Source of the DNA: Nemopilema nomurai
Lineage: Eukaryota > Cnidaria > Scyphozoa > Rhizostomeae > Rhizostomatidae
Assembly: GCA_003864495.1 (NCBI GenBank)
Contig: ML133431.1
Coordinates: 62,001-126,000 of the forward strand
Reading direction: 5' to 3'
DNA: 64,000 nt
In this document: one piece after another, positions 1-11,407 of the stretch
Layout of the letters: every line of letters begins with the position of its first letter
Numbering within the stretch: the first letter of the stretch is position 1
Made by a program: the position numbers and the translations under genes
The notes under the pieces: model-generated
What the model was told of the DNA's origin: nothing
Databases searched by the model: none
What the model saw: the letters and a program-made list of their open reading frames with translations, nothing else

Positions 1-2
1 CA

Positions 3-149
3 ATAATTGAAGCTGAATTAACTGGTAAACGTAAATTAATTCGCCCTTTTAAAGAAGGACCAAAACAATTAAGTGCAGTTGTTTTGAATATTGATGTGAA
101 AACGAAAAAAGTTATTAAATACAAATCAATTTATCAAATATTTAATTAA
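3..149 (+). CDS. C-terminal end of an unidentified protein (cut by window edge)
   Basis: An open frame enters from the left edge and ends with TAA at 147-149, giving 48 residues. The fragment is lysine-rich and finishes KYKSIYQIFN. I do not recognise a family. It lies 20 bp upstream of the hydrolase gene on the same strand and may share its transcript. The codon use matches the neighbours, so I take it as the true 3' end of a gene. Confidence 0.55.
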   Translation: MIEAELTGKRKLIRPFKEGPKQLSAVVLNIDVKTKKVIKYKSIYQIFN

Positions 150-169
150 GTTTTAAAACAAATAAACAA

Positions 170-1177
170 ATGTTATCAATCATAATCATTTTATTAATAA
201 TATTATTAGTTTTAGTTTATTTTTTATTTCGCGTTTATTTTTTATTTTTTTATAATCACTATAAAAAAACCAAAATTTTAAAACAACCACAATTTTCCAA
301 ATTAAATCAATACATTATTTTGGAAGATGGTTATGAATTAAATTATCAATTAAAAAATTATGTCAAAAGCAAATATTTTTTTATCTGTTTTCATGGATTA
401 AATGAATCTTTAAAAGATTTTCAATGATTTAGCAATTTTGCAAAAAAACATCGTTTTTCATATTTAAGTTTTGACCAACGTAATTTTGCTAGTAATAAAA
501 GAAATAGTTCTTTTGATTTAAAACGCAACTTTGAAGATTGTATTCAAGTTATTAAATTAATTAAAATCACTTATCCGAAAAAGAAAATTATTTTATTAGG
601 ACATTCGCTTGGTTCGGCGATTTGTGCTTATTTATCAACTGATAAATTCATTAAAGCAAATGTGTTTGGCGTTATTTTAACCGCAATTGTTTTTCAAAAA
701 TACATTTATAATCCATTTTTATTTTTGCAACCAAATGTTAAAAATATTGTTAATTTATTATTAGGAATTTTCTTTTTCAGTGAAATTGTAATTTCACTTC
801 GCGAATACAAACAAGATGCAATTTTAGGTTTAACAAAAAAAGCCCATGATAATTTATTTAAAAATTTAAATCACAAATCAATTCCATTATATTTTTTTGC
901 ACAAGCAGCGCGTTATAACAAACAAATTATTATGAATTTAAAACATCATCAATCATCAAAAATTAAGTTTTTAATTATCAACCACAATAAAGATCACACA
1001 ACTAATTTAATTGGTCTTAATAAAGAACTTCAAAAATTAAAATCTGCTAATTTAGTGGTAAAAAACGCTTTAAATGCTGGGCATTTAATTAATAAATCCG
1101 AATCAACTGCTAAAGTAATTAATCAACTAATTTTTGAATGAATAAATGAATTTGATCATAAAAATTCCGTTTCATAA
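170..1177 (+). CDS. alpha/beta hydrolase (lysophospholipase/esterase-like)
   Basis: A 335-residue protein with one N-terminal membrane segment (about residues 3-25, very Ile/Leu/Phe-rich). It then has an alpha/beta-hydrolase core. The nucleophile elbow GHSLGSA is near residue 145. A candidate acid lies in the NHNKDHT stretch and a candidate catalytic His in NAGH near the C-terminus. FHGLNES near residue 80 resembles the oxyanion HG motif. Mollicutes carry several such membrane-tethered hydrolases, usually annotated as lipases or esterases; the substrate cannot be read from sequence. TGA codons at 425-427 and 1139-1141 are read as Trp. The last 59 bp overlap the minus-strand gene that follows. 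Confidence 0.8.
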
Positions 1178-1766
1178 TTAATCCACCATTAAAGATTAAT
1201 TGTTCACATCAAAAACCAATTAATAATCAACAATTGATTTTAGTAAAATTTCAACGATTAGTATAACAAAAATTATCAATTTCATTTAATAATTGTTTTA
1301 ATTGATGATTTTTTAGTTTGCGAAAACATATTTTTATTGCTTTTTTTCATTCATCACAAGGAATTTGAATCCCACTTATTTTTATCATTCATAATAAAAT
1401 TTTTAAAACGCGAATAAGTCTAATCGATCTGATTGTTAAAGTTTGAAATCAAAAACGATAAATTAATGTTGGAATTGGTTGTTGATTAGCAATTTGAATC
1501 AACCAAATACTAATTATTTCTTTAATAATTCGATCCATTTTTGATAAATTTACATTTTGACTATGAAAAATTTGTTTGCGTCATTTTAAATTGTCATTTT
1601 TAATTATCAAAAATGATAAGCGATTAATATTTAAAAAATTGATATAACCAAGTTTAATAAATTTAACTAAAAATATTGAATGTTTATTTAATAATCAAAA
1701 ATATATTTGTTGATTAATTCAAAATTTATCTAAAACGATGATTTGCTCAAATGATCTTTTTTGCAT
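1119..1766 (-). CDS. hypothetical protein, possibly RecO-like repair protein
   Basis: A 215-residue frame starting MQKRSFEQIIVLDKF and rich in Ile, Leu, Asn and Trp, with many TGA Trp codons. The layout resembles RecO: an N-terminal EQIIVLDKF strand like the RecO start, a linker, then an all-helical part where DRIIKEIISIW and a LLWMIKISGIQIP stretch look like the RecO helices before its cysteine site. RecO promotes RecA loading and annealing in recombination. This is a weak pattern match only. The gene overlaps the 3' end of the hydrolase tail-to-tail and is divergent from ychF (40 bp between starts). Confidence 0.45.
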
Positions 1767-1805
1767 TGCTTAAATAATAATTTCACTATGATAAAATAAA
1801 TTCAT

Positions 1806-2888
1806 ATGTTAAAAATAGGTTTGGTTGGTTTACCTAATGCTGGTAAAAGTACTTTGTTTAATTTTCTAACAAAAGGAAACGCTGCAGTTGCAAATTACTC
1901 TTTTACGACAATTAAACCAAACATTGGAATCATGCCTCTTTATGATAAACGCTTAACAAAGTTAAAAAAAATTTATAATTCGCAAGCAATTATTAATTCA
2001 TACGTAAAATTTTGAGATATTGCCGGATTAATTAAAGACGCTCATATTGGTGTTGGGTTAGGAAATAAATTTTTAGCTCATATTCGTGAAGTCGATGCGA
2101 TTTGTTATGTTGTAAATGGTTTTCAAACGGATAAAATCGATTCAAATACACCACTAGAAAATTTTCAAATTATTCAATTAGAAATTGTTTTGTCAGATAA
2201 AGAATACTTAAAAAGTTTTTTGATTAAAAAACCAAACTTTTGAATTAAATACAATTTACCATTCTCGAAAATTCAAACCATTTTAAAAAAATGCATTAGC
2301 GCGTTAGAACAAGAAAAATTTATTACGTTATTAGATTGAACTGAACAAGAACGTAATTTTTTAAATAAATTAAATCTTTTAAGTACGAAAAAATTTTTTG
2401 TCACAATTAATGTTGCGCAGGATTTTTTTCTTCATGAAATTCAAACCAATATTAAAAATTTGACTAATTATTTAAATCGTTTGTCAATTGAATACGTTTT
2501 TCTACCGGTTGTTTTATTGCGAAAATTATCAAAAACACCTTTATTAATTCAAACCAAATTAAAAAATGATTTTAATTACCATTTAAATGGAATGGAATAT
2601 TTTAGTCAAAAAATTTTAAAAACGTTTGGTTTAAAAGTTTTTTATACCTGCGGTAAAAATGAAGTTCATTCGTGGTTATTCCGTGAAAATCAAAACGCTC
2701 GTATCTGTGCTGGATTAATTCACACCGAATTTAGTAAAAAGTTTATTCGCGCAAATGTTATTTCGTTTCAAAAGTTAATTGAAACATACAATTTAACTCA
2801 ATCAATTCAAAAAATTAAAACTGATTCAAAAGGTGCCGATTACATTTTAAAAGATGGTGATATTTGTCATTTTTTGATCGGAAGATAA
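1806..2888 (+). CDS. ychF: ribosome-binding ATPase YchF (OLA1 family)
   Basis: A 360-residue protein, the normal length for YchF (about 363). G1 is GLPNAGKSTLF near residue 6. The switch region has NYSFTTI followed by GIMP. The conserved DIAGLIKDAHIGVGLGNKFL stretch follows at about residues 71-90, and AHIREVDAICYVV after it. The C-terminal TGS domain ends with GADYILKDGDICHFL. YchF hydrolyses ATP in preference to GTP and binds the 50S subunit. TGA at 2013-2015 is read as Trp just before DIAGL. It is followed after 66 bp by lon, which has its own candidate promoter. Confidence 0.95.
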
Positions 2889-2916
2889 ATATTAATAACT
2901 ATAAAAAGTGTTAATA

Positions 2917-2922
2917 TATAAT
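2917..2922 (+). promoter_or_regulatory. candidate -10 element upstream of lon
   Basis: TATAAT lies 32 bp before the lon start, within a TA-rich stretch. An AAGGA ribosome site (2939-2943 region) precedes the ATG. No CIRCE inverted repeat is visible here, so HrcA-type control of lon is not supported by the sequence. Confidence 0.45.
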
Positions 2923-2954
2923 AGTATATATATTTCGAAAAGGATCTTTAAAAT

Positions 2955-5300
2955 ATGAAAAAACCAACCCCTTCCAAAAATACTAAATTAGAATACCCAT
3001 TATTGATAACTAAAGAACAATACATATTTCCAAATTTTGAGAAACAAATTAATGTTGGTCGTCGTGAATCGCTCGAAGCAATTCATCAATCAATTCATAA
3101 TTTTAATAATAAAATTATCTTAGTTTCTGAAATCAATATTACCATTAATGAAATTAAATTAGACAACGTTTATAAGGTTGGTGTTTTATGTGAAATAAAA
3201 ATTGTTCGTCAATCAGAAAGAACTTTGATTATTAATGCTAGTGCGCTTAAACGTGTTACTTTACATAATCCAACAAATATCAAAGATCATTTTCAAACCA
3301 AATTTAAAATTTGAAATTATCCCGTTGCTAAAACAATCGAATTAACAAAAACTTCTGCCATTTTTCATAAATTTTTAAAAAAAATGGGTTCTTCAGTTTC
3401 TTCCCGTTTCAAAAATAGCACATTTGATAGTGAAAGTTTACATCAATTTGCTGATACATTATTACAAAATTACCCGAACAATCAAAATAATTTTAAACAA
3501 CATGCACTTGAAGCAAAAACATTACTAAAAAAATATTTAATTATTTCGGAAAATATTGTTTTCAAATCAATTCCAAAAGACAATGAAAATATTAGTCAAT
3601 CAATTGATCAAAGTATTAATAAACGGGTTAAAAATAAACTTTCAGATCAACAACGCGAATTCTATTTACGTGAGAAGTTAAATGCGATTCGCGAAGAATT
3701 AGGTGAAGAAAATAGTGGGGAAAATGATTTAGATAAATATTTAAAACAGATTGATCAAGAACCATTTCCCGAAAAAATTAAAAAACGCGTTCGTTCTGAA
3801 ATCACGAAATTAAAAACTTTGCCGTCAGCATCAGCAGAAAAGGGAATGTTAAGAAGTTATATTGATTGAATTATGGCTTTACCTTGGTATCAAGAAACAC
3901 ATCAAAATGATAATTTAATTAAAACAACGAATGAATTAAATAAACATCATTTTGGATTAGATGAAGCTAAAAAACGGATCATTGAACATTTAGCATCTGG
4001 AATTTATTCAAAAAACGTTTCTGGACAAATTATTTGTTTAGTTGGTCCGCCGGGAACCGGAAAAACTTCATTAGGATACTCAATTGCTCATTCATTAGGT
4101 CGTAATTATGTAAGAATTCCTTTAGGTGGTGTAAAAGACGAATCGGAAATTCGCGGTCATCGTCGAACTTATTTAGGTTCATATCCAGGTAAAATTATTC
4201 AAGCAATGAAAAAAGCAAAATCACTTAACCCAGTTATTTTAATCGATGAAATTGATAAATTAAGTAGTGATTATCGTGGTGATCCTTCCAGCGCGATGCT
4301 AGAAGTGTTAGATCCAGAACAAAATAATGAATTTTTTGATCATTACATTGAAGAATCGTTTGATCTTTCAAAAACAATGTTTATTGCAACTGCTAATTAT
4401 GAACAATTGATTCCAGAGCCGTTACGTGATCGTATGGAAATTATTTATCTTTCTTCTTACACGGAAATTGAAAAATTAAAAATTGCTAAAAATCACTTAA
4501 TTCCGAAAATTTTTGCTAAATTAAATTTAAAACATTCGCAAATTAGTTTTAATTTAAGTGGATTAAAAGAAATCATTAAATATTACACACGCGAAGCCGG
4601 AGTTCGTGAATTAGAACGTTTAATCACAAAAATTTGTCGAAAATTTATCGTGTCTTTTTTAACTAAAAAAATCAAAAATATTATTATTACGAATAAAAAT
4701 GTGTTTGATTATTTAGGAAAACGAATTTTTGAATTTACTTTAAAACAAAATAAATCCGAAATTGGCGTTGCAACTGGATTGGCATATACACAATTTGGTG
4801 GTGATATTCTTGCAATTGAATCAACATTTTTTGCCGGGAATGGAAAATTAATTTTAACTGGTAAATTAGGTGAAGTAATGCAAGAATCAGCTGAAATTGC
4901 TTTCAATTATATTCGTGCTAATGCAAAAAAATACAAAATTAACGAAGAATTATTATTAAAAAATAATTTTCATATTCACGTTCCGGAAGGTGCAGTTCCG
5001 AAAGATGGGCCTTCTGCTGGTGTCACAATCACAACCTCTTTAATTTCGTTATTAGTTGGAAAACCAATTTCACGCGATATTGCAATGACTGGTGAAGTTA
5101 CTTTACAAGGAAAAGTTTTACCAATTGGTGGATTAAAAGAAAAATCTATTTCCGCCGCTCGTAGTAATATTAAAACAATTCTAATTCCGAAAGATAATAA
5201 AAAGGATTTAGATGATATTCCAGCTGAAATTAAAAAGAAATTGAAAATTATTTTTGTTTCAAATTATGGTGAAATTTTTGATCATGTTTTTACTTCGTAA
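2955..5300 (+). CDS. lon: ATP-dependent protease Lon
   Basis: A 781-residue Lon protease, the usual bacterial size. It has an N-terminal LON substrate-binding domain (residues 1-200), a helical linker, the AAA+ module with Walker A GPPGTGKTSLG near residue 364 and Walker B VILIDEIDK, then the arginine-rich sensor region. The C-terminal serine-lysine protease domain has PKDGPSAGV near residue 685 and the catalytic Lys in a following helix (GGLKEKSISAARS). Lon degrades misfolded and regulatory proteins in the cytosol. Two in-frame TGA codons (3312-3314 and 3867-3869) are Trp. Its last 11 bp overlap the minus-strand RuvC-like gene. Confidence 0.96.
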
Positions 5301-5757
5301 AAAAACGCGTTAAATACATTCCACCTAAAATTGCATCTGCTTCATCATCATTAACTGATTTTTTAAATTTAAAATTTTTATTTACTCATTCAATTGTTAA
5401 TAATTTTTTGATTTTTCGTTTTGGAATTTTATTTGTTTGCAACATCGTTTTTCACGCATTTCATTCTGAAATTAAATAAAGATCGTGATTTTTAAAATGT
5501 AACATAATAATTGCAATTAACATTGCTAAATGTGCAATAATTTTACGATTATTTCCAAATGGTTTATAACATCCGATTTGAAGAATTAAATCCAGGATTG
5601 GGAATAACTCTTTTAAAATCCGATGTCAATTATGAATTTTTTCTCGAATAGTGAATTTGCTTTTTTTACAAATTACAAATTGTTTTACTTGATAAAAAAC
5701 ACCGGCTTTAAAATAACTGATTGCACCCTTATTACCAATATCAAAAAAAATTACCAT
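5290..5757 (-). CDS. RuvC-like RNase H-fold nuclease (possible Holliday junction resolvase)
   Basis: A 155-residue protein starting MVIFFDIGNKGAIS, which matches the first strand with catalytic Asp (DxGxxG) of RuvC-like resolvases. The C-terminal DDEADAILGGMYLTRFF resembles the last acidic helix of RuvC (hDxADAlAlA). The middle stretch CYKPFGNNRKIIAHLAMLIAII resembles the RuvC helix after its catalytic Glu. Overall length is close to RuvC (about 160-170). Identity across the whole is clearly low, so it may be a phage-type or mollicute-specific resolvase. It is convergent with lon (11-bp overlap) and divergent from yhaM. Confidence 0.6.
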
Positions 5758-5858
5758 TTTTTAAAATTTACTTTTTTATTAACATAAAATTATCTTTTAT
5801 TATTATTTGATAAAGGTAATTTATTTATGAATAGTTATAATGCCTTGATTTTTTGATT

Positions 5859-5864
5859 TATAAT
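5859..5864 (+). promoter_or_regulatory. candidate -10 element for the yhaM-obg unit
   Basis: TATAAT sits 35 bp upstream of the yhaM ATG. A second TATAAT occurs at 5836-5841. An AAAGGA ribosome site precedes the start at a normal distance. No clear -35 hexamer is present. Confidence 0.4.
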
Positions 5865-5899
5865 AAAAAGGTATTAAAAAATACTAAAGGAAATAACAA

Positions 5900-6880
5900 A
5901 TGGAAATTAAAAATATCTTAACAAAAACTGAAGAAAATCAAAGTTTTAAATTAACTGCCTTAATAACGCGTTTTCAAATCAAAACAACCAAAAATCAAAA
6001 TCAATATTTAGATTTATATTTAATTGATTCAACTGGTGAACTCTTGGTTCGAAAATGAAATTATAACCTTTTTGATCAACAAAATTTAATTGATTTTAAA
6101 AATGAATCAATTGTTATTGATTGCATGATTCGTAAAACAATTCATAACAATCGTTTTCAATACGTATTGGAAAGTTACGAATTGAATTTTACGATGAAAA
6201 AAGAAAATTTCTTTCCCCGTGCAATTTATTCAATTGATAAAATGTGAAATGAATTACAAAATTTTGTTAATAAAATTACTGACACCGATTATCAAAAATT
6301 ATTGAAAACATTATTTTCTGATCAAGAATCATTAGACAAATTTAAACATCATCGCGCAGCAATTCGTAATCACCACAACGTTTATGGTGGTTTATTATGA
6401 CACACGTTAACAATGTTAAAAACAGCTGAACAAATAATAAAAATTTATCATCATATTCCAATCAATCAATCATTACTTTTTGCCGGAATTATTCTTCACG
6501 ATTGAGGTAAAATTTATGAAATTGGATCATCATTTTCTGATTCACTTTATACTTTAGAAGGTCGTTTGATTGGCCATATTAGTATCGGCGCTCAAATCAT
6601 TGAAAAATATGCTGAACGCTTAAATTTAGATTCAAAAAAAATGATTTTACTCAAACATTGTGTTTTAGCAAGTCATGGAAAATTAGAATTTGGCTCACCA
6701 GTTCAACCAGCAATTATAGAGTCGTTAATTTTATCAAAAATTGATGATTTAGACGCTAAGTTAGATATGATAAATCGTGATTTTGAAATTATTAATCCCG
6801 ATGGATTTACTAATAATAAACATTCTGATTTCGCTAAACAAGGATTTTATTTTCATTTTAAATCTGAATCAGACAAATAA
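5900..6880 (+). CDS. yhaM: YhaM-type 3'-5' exoribonuclease (OB fold + HD domain)
   Basis: A 326-residue protein (YhaM is about 314). Residues 1-100 form an OB-like nucleic-acid-binding region, where conserved text includes YLDLYLIDSTGELLVRKW. Residues from about 150 form an HD phosphohydrolase domain: HHRAAIRNHHNVYGGLLWHT, then ILHDWGKIYEI (the HD pair), then GHISIGAQII and LKHCVLASHGKLEFGSPVQP, the metal-ligand His positions of this family. YhaM enzymes trim RNA and DNA 3' ends. ATG is preceded by AAAGGA. The stop directly abuts the obg ATG, so the two are probably cotranscribed and translationally coupled. Confidence 0.9.
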
Positions 6881-8167
6881 ATGAAATTAGTTGATAGTGT
6901 TTTTTTAGATTTAATCGCTGGTAATGGCGGCAACGGAAAAGTAAGTTTTTTTCAAGATTGACACCAAGCGCGCCCTCATCCCGATGGCGGTAATGGTGGT
7001 AATGGCGGTGATATTATCTTTGTTGCTGACGATCGTTTAAATACTTTTGATTTTTCAAAAAAAAAATATCGTTCGCTTGCTGGGCAAAATGGTGATTCGA
7101 AAAATCGTCATGGTAAAAATGGCATTAATTTAATTTGTAAAATTCCGATTGGTACTTTAATTTGAACTGCTGACAAAAAATTTTTACTATGTAATTTTAC
7201 GAAAAATAATCAAGAATTTATTGTCGCAAGAGGCGGAATTGGCGGAAAAGGTAATGCGGCATTTCTTTCTAATCATAATCGCATTCCACGTACAGCTCAA
7301 CCAGGAACAATCGGTGAAACAAAAACAATTTTTTTGGAACTAAAATTACTTGCTAATATTGGTTTATTTGGATTACCCAACGCCGGAAAAAGTTCTTTGT
7401 TAAATGCTTTAACAAATGCCAAATCACGAGTTGCAAACTACAGTTTTACCACTTTGCAACCGAATTTAGGTGCTTTAAAAAATCAATTAATTATTTCCGA
7501 TTTACCAGGTATTATTGAAGGAGCGCATTTAAATCGTGGTCTTGGAAATCGTTTTTTAAAACACGTTGAACGGTGTGAATTATTAATTTATGTCGTTGAT
7601 TTATCAAAACCATGGAAAGAATTAATCCATTATTTTGAAACATTACTAAATGAACTTTTTCAATATAATTCTTTATTTAAACAAATATCATTTTTAATTG
7701 TTGGTAATAAAATTGATGTACCAACCGCAAAACAAAATGAAACTAATTTTATTAAACACGTTTCCGAAAAGTATCCAAACTTTAAAATCATCATTATTTC
7801 GGCGTTAAAAAAATCTAATTTACCAAATTTAATCATCGAAATTAATCGTATTTTTAAATCATCGACTCCGCTTCAAACGGTTATGGATCTAAGTTTGAAA
7901 AACCATCCAATTCAAAAACTGTTTGAATACAACATTCATAAAGAACTTAGAATTCAAAAGCTTCGTGCTAATACGTGATTACTGTCTGGTAAATTAATCA
8001 ATAATTTATTTTCAAATTATGATTTAAGTTCTAAAACAGATTTAAATCGATTAAATTCGCGTTTAAAAGAACTAAAAATTGATAAAATTTTAAATGCGCA
8101 AAATGTTCGTAACGGTGATACGATTTTTATTCAAGAACAAATGTTTACCTGAAAGTTTTCAAAATAA
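6881..8167 (+). CDS. obg: GTPase Obg/CgtA
   Basis: A 428-residue protein with the three Obg parts. Residues 1-157 are the glycine-rich Obg fold, with repeated GGNGGNG stretches and ARPHPDGGNGGNGGD. The G domain follows, with G1 GLPNAGKSSLLN, switch NYSFTTLQPN, G3 DLPGIIEGAH, G4 NKID and G5 SALKK. The C-terminal OCT domain ends in GDTIFIQEQMFTWKFSK. Obg binds the large ribosomal subunit and links GTP level to ribosome assembly. TGA codons such as 7976-7978 are Trp. The stop overlaps the end of the convergent prp gene by 23 bp. Confidence 0.96.
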
Positions 8168-8459
8168 TTTTTTTTGGAAAATAATTAACAGTCATTTTTA
8201 ATTGAATAACGATCAATTCGATAATTTTTTTCAATTTTTCTGGATCAATAAATTGAAAATCAACGTAACCATCTTTGATTATAATTTTAGTTAAATTCTT
8301 TACTTTATTATTTTTGATTCAGTTAACAAATCCTAAAACTATATTTGAAACACACGCACAAGCGGGTTCGATTTTATCATCGTTTTTAAAAGTATGACCG
8401 AATACTTTTAATCGTTTGATAGTTGTATTTGATGAATAATTAATTTCAATTTTAATCAT
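8145..8459 (-). CDS. prp: ribosomal-processing cysteine protease Prp
   Basis: A 104-residue protein matching the Prp (YsxB) family in length and motif. The catalytic pair is His22 in VFGHT and Cys34 in ACACVS, the same spacing as the family motif GHA-x(10)-vCA-x-vS. Prp removes the short N-terminal extension of ribosomal protein L27 after the FF pair. The L27 encoded at 17130-17423 carries such an extension ([11 protein letters not shown]), which supports the call. In Firmicutes prp normally lies between the L21 and L27 genes; here it is about 9 kb away and overlaps the Nif3-like gene by 8 bp. Confidence 0.85.
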
Positions 8460-9219
8460 TAAATTTTTTTAATATACTACCTTGATAACATTCAATAATT
8501 TGCGTTTGTGGAGCAAAATTACTTTTTGTGATTTTATTTTTAAGTGATTCGATAAAATACTCTTCCATATGATGACCAACGACAATTGTGTTTTGTTTCA
8601 TTTTAACAATTTTTTGTCAGTGATTTCATTTTAAATCGCCTGTAATTAACAAATCTGCTTTAATCGTTTTTAAAAATTTTAATGAATGACCACCGCTTCC
8701 TGAAACTAATACAATTTTACGAATTTTTTGATCAAGTTTATTGTTCGCTCAATAATCTAAATATTTAATTTTAAAAATTTTCTTGCATTCAGCAATAATT
8801 GCTTTCATTGATAAATATGGTTTTAAAATTGTTGTATTAATTAAATTTTCTGATTTAATTTTTTGATTACTAATTTTATTTAATATAAAACGTCCTAAAT
8901 ACAGATTTTCATAATTGGTGTGCATACTAAAAACTGCAATTTTAGCTTTTTTTAATTGTCAATATTCCTGAGTTTTTTCAGGATCGTTTTTAAGATTTTT
9001 TCTTCGATTTGGTCAAAAAAAAGGATGAAAACTAATAATCAAATCAACTTTAGTTTGAATTGCCTTTTGAATTGTTGTATGATTGCAATCTAAACACAAT
9101 AAAACTTTTTTAATTATTTTATTATTATGGCCCATTTGTTTACCGGGATTATCATCAAATCACGCAAATTTTTGTGGTGCAAGTTGATTTAAAAAAAGTT
9201 GTCATTCATAAAATTTCAT
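8452..9219 (-). CDS. Nif3-like dinuclear metal protein (DUF34)
   Basis: A 255-residue protein with the Nif3/YqfO layout. N-terminal FAWFDDNPGKQMGH matches the substrate-like loop of the family. VLLCLDCNHTTIQKAIQTKVDLIISFHPFFW contains the metal-ligand His stretch (sHHP in most members, sFHP here), and VFSMHTNYEN has the next ligands. The C-terminal ITGDLKWNHW and IVVGHHMEEYF stretches contain the final His and Glu ligands. The cellular role of this family is unresolved, often annotated GTP cyclohydrolase I type 2 homolog. In Bacillus it lies next to trmK (yqfN-yqfO), exactly as here. Confidence 0.88.
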
Positions 9220-9226
9220 AATAATA

Positions 9227-9877
9227 TTATACAATTTCTTTAATTGGTAAAATTTTTGAATTGTAAAATTTTGTTCTTTGATCGATTGGTAATTTTTCCA
9301 TAATATTTGTTAAAATGACGATTTGCCTTTGTCAGTAATTAATAAATGATTTATCTTTGTTTTTAAAATCACCAAATTGGATATTTTTTTCGCTAAAATG
9401 TTTTTGTCCTTTTGCATTTAATAATAAAGTGTGATAAAAAATATTTCGTTCAACAAAAATAATATCTTTTTCGAATCCAAATCCCTTTTTAGCAAATCAT
9501 TTACGTAAATTAATCGGATTATTGCGCGTTTGAATAATATAAAATTTGGCCAAATTTAATTGTTGATTTAAGATTTTTTCAATTGTTTGATAACCTAAAC
9601 CGGCAAGAATTACTAAATCAATTTTTTCTTTAATGTTTTCAAAACCATCGCTAACTACAAATTTTAAATTTTTAATTTGTTGGTTTAAAGGTTCTATTTG
9701 TCGTTTATGAATAATGTGTTTGCGAAGATCGCTTCCAATTACTAAAATTTTTGGATTAAATTGAGCGATATTTCTTGCTAATTGACCATGATCAGTTCCG
9801 ATATCTAAAACTATTTTAATTGATTTTGCAAATAAAGTAACTCAATTATTTATTAGTTTTAGTCTTTTTGCCAACAC
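9227..9877 (-). CDS. trmK: tRNA (adenine(22)-N1)-methyltransferase TrmK
   Basis: About 216 residues, a Rossmann methyltransferase of the TrmK (YqfN, DUF633) family. The N-terminal LAKRLKLINNWV is followed by SAM motif I, VLDIGTDHGQLARN. Then come SDLRKHII (acidic ribose-binding position region) and motif IV-like LVILAGLGYQTI. The family signature IIQTRNNPINLRKW ends the core (QPn...lR in relatives). TrmK methylates A22 in the tRNA D-loop. The start is not ATG: GTG at 9877 or TTG at 9874 fit, with an AAAAAAGG ribosome site just upstream. It sits beside the Nif3-like gene, a conserved pairing. Confidence 0.88.
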
Positions 9878-10448
9878 TTTTTCGACCTTTTTTAATTATC
9901 TTTTGATTAAATAAATGGATTTTATATTGACTTGTTTTTGGATGTAATATTACTAAAAGATAAAATTCCAATAAAATTAAAACAAATCCTAAAGCAATCA
10001 CAATTCCATTTAGAATTTGTAAACTTAAGAATAGTTGATTTTCTAAATTAATTTTTGCGTGTTCAGCAACTAAATTTTTGAGTAAGAAAATTGATCTTAT
10101 TCCAAAATATGTATTATACGCAATCAAAATAACACCATATCATGTTGAAATGGAATATACTTTTGCTGCATTTTTTTCTTTTTTAAAAGCAATAATAATA
10201 AAAACTAGATAACTAAAAGGATAGATTGATAATAATGATTTTTTAAAAAAGAATAAAAATTTGGCTTCAAGATTTTTATTTTCGATTAATAATAATATCG
10301 AAATATTTGTAAAAAAATAAAACATCATAGAAATTAGAGCAATGATTCCAATTATTTTTTTAACAATTGGAATAGTTTTGTTTTTTCTTGTAAACGGATA
10401 AAAATTGTTAAAATTTAGGTTTTGTAAATTTTTCTTCATAAATTTCAA
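9846..10448 (-). CDS. hypothetical membrane protein with about four membrane segments
   Basis: A 200-residue frame across an in-frame TGA (10140-10142, Trp). Hydrophobic segments lie at about residues 33-55, 73-90, 103-120 and 140-163. The C-terminus is strongly basic (KKGRKSVGKKTKTNK). I recognise no family. It overlaps holA by 41 bp upstream and the trmK start by 32 bp, so it belongs to the same transcript. A second ATG lies three codons downstream, so the start is uncertain by 9 bp. Confidence 0.75.
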
Positions 10449-11379
10449 TTAGAAAAAACTTTATAATATCACTTTTTTTCGCTTTTAAAAAACGAGATTT
10501 AAATTTTCATTCTTCCACTTTTTCAATTATATGAATTAATCAAGTTTTTTCTGTTGAATTAATTAATTTATGAAATTTATGAATTAAAAAAATATGTTTT
10601 TTCGTTTGATTGGCGATTTGTTGTAAATTCATACCTGAATTTATATGTGCTTTGACACTAATAATTCCAACGGCATAAAGATTCAATAATTTTAATATAA
10701 ACATAATATTTTGTTCATCTATTGGAATATTGACAAGTTCTTTTCACAACTGATTTAATTTTTTATGACAGATAATTTGTTCGATCAAATTAAAAATTTT
10801 ACCTTGACGATATTTGTTTAAAATTTTTGTTAAATCGTCAATTTGCAAAGGTTTTTGAGTTTGATTATAAAATGCTTTTATTTTTAATAAATTATTTTGA
10901 ACAACTGTTAAATCATTTGGCAATTGTTCACTAATTTTAGTCATAATTTCGGAATTTAATAATTTAATTTTATTTTCATTAATGAAATTAAAAATAAATT
11001 TATATTTAGTAATTTTCGAACATTTTTTAATAAAATGCTTTTTTCCAGTAAATTTTAATTTTCCAATTGTTGATTTTTCGTTTCCGTATCAGATTAAAAT
11101 TTTATAAACAGAATTTTGTTCAACAATTCTTTCAAAAATTACTCGTTCTTTTTTTTTCCATTTTAAATAAGTTTCAATGTGTTTAATGACAAAAATTTGA
11201 TTATCTCAAAATGAATTAATTAATTTGTTTTTTCATGCAAATTGTTGTTGATTTTCTAAATCAATTATTTCAATTATAGGATTATTAATTTTAAAATTAT
11301 TTTTTAAAATTTGATTGATTGATTTTTTAATTAAAAATTGATCTTCACCAACAATAATTTCTGTTTTTTTTCCGTTCAT
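10408..11379 (-). CDS. holA: DNA polymerase III delta subunit (HolA)
   Basis: A 323-residue protein with the HolA pattern. N-terminal EIIVGEDQFLIKKSINQIL corresponds to the G-E/D-D-x-Fl-i motif of the family. A helical middle part includes a PNDLTVVQNNLLKIKAF stretch, like the conserved lxNEleKL element, and the C-terminal helical collar follows. Delta opens the beta clamp for loading in the cytosol. It lies directly downstream of comEC, the same order as in Bacillus (comEC-holA), which supports the call. TGA Trp codons are frequent. Confidence 0.8.
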
Positions 11380-11407
11380 TGTTTATATTTTATCAAAAAG
11401 TATTATT

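Noticed and set aside
9846..10448. Two separate small membrane protein genes
   Set aside because: The intervening TGA (10140-10142) is Trp in code 4 and the frame is continuous, so it is one gene.
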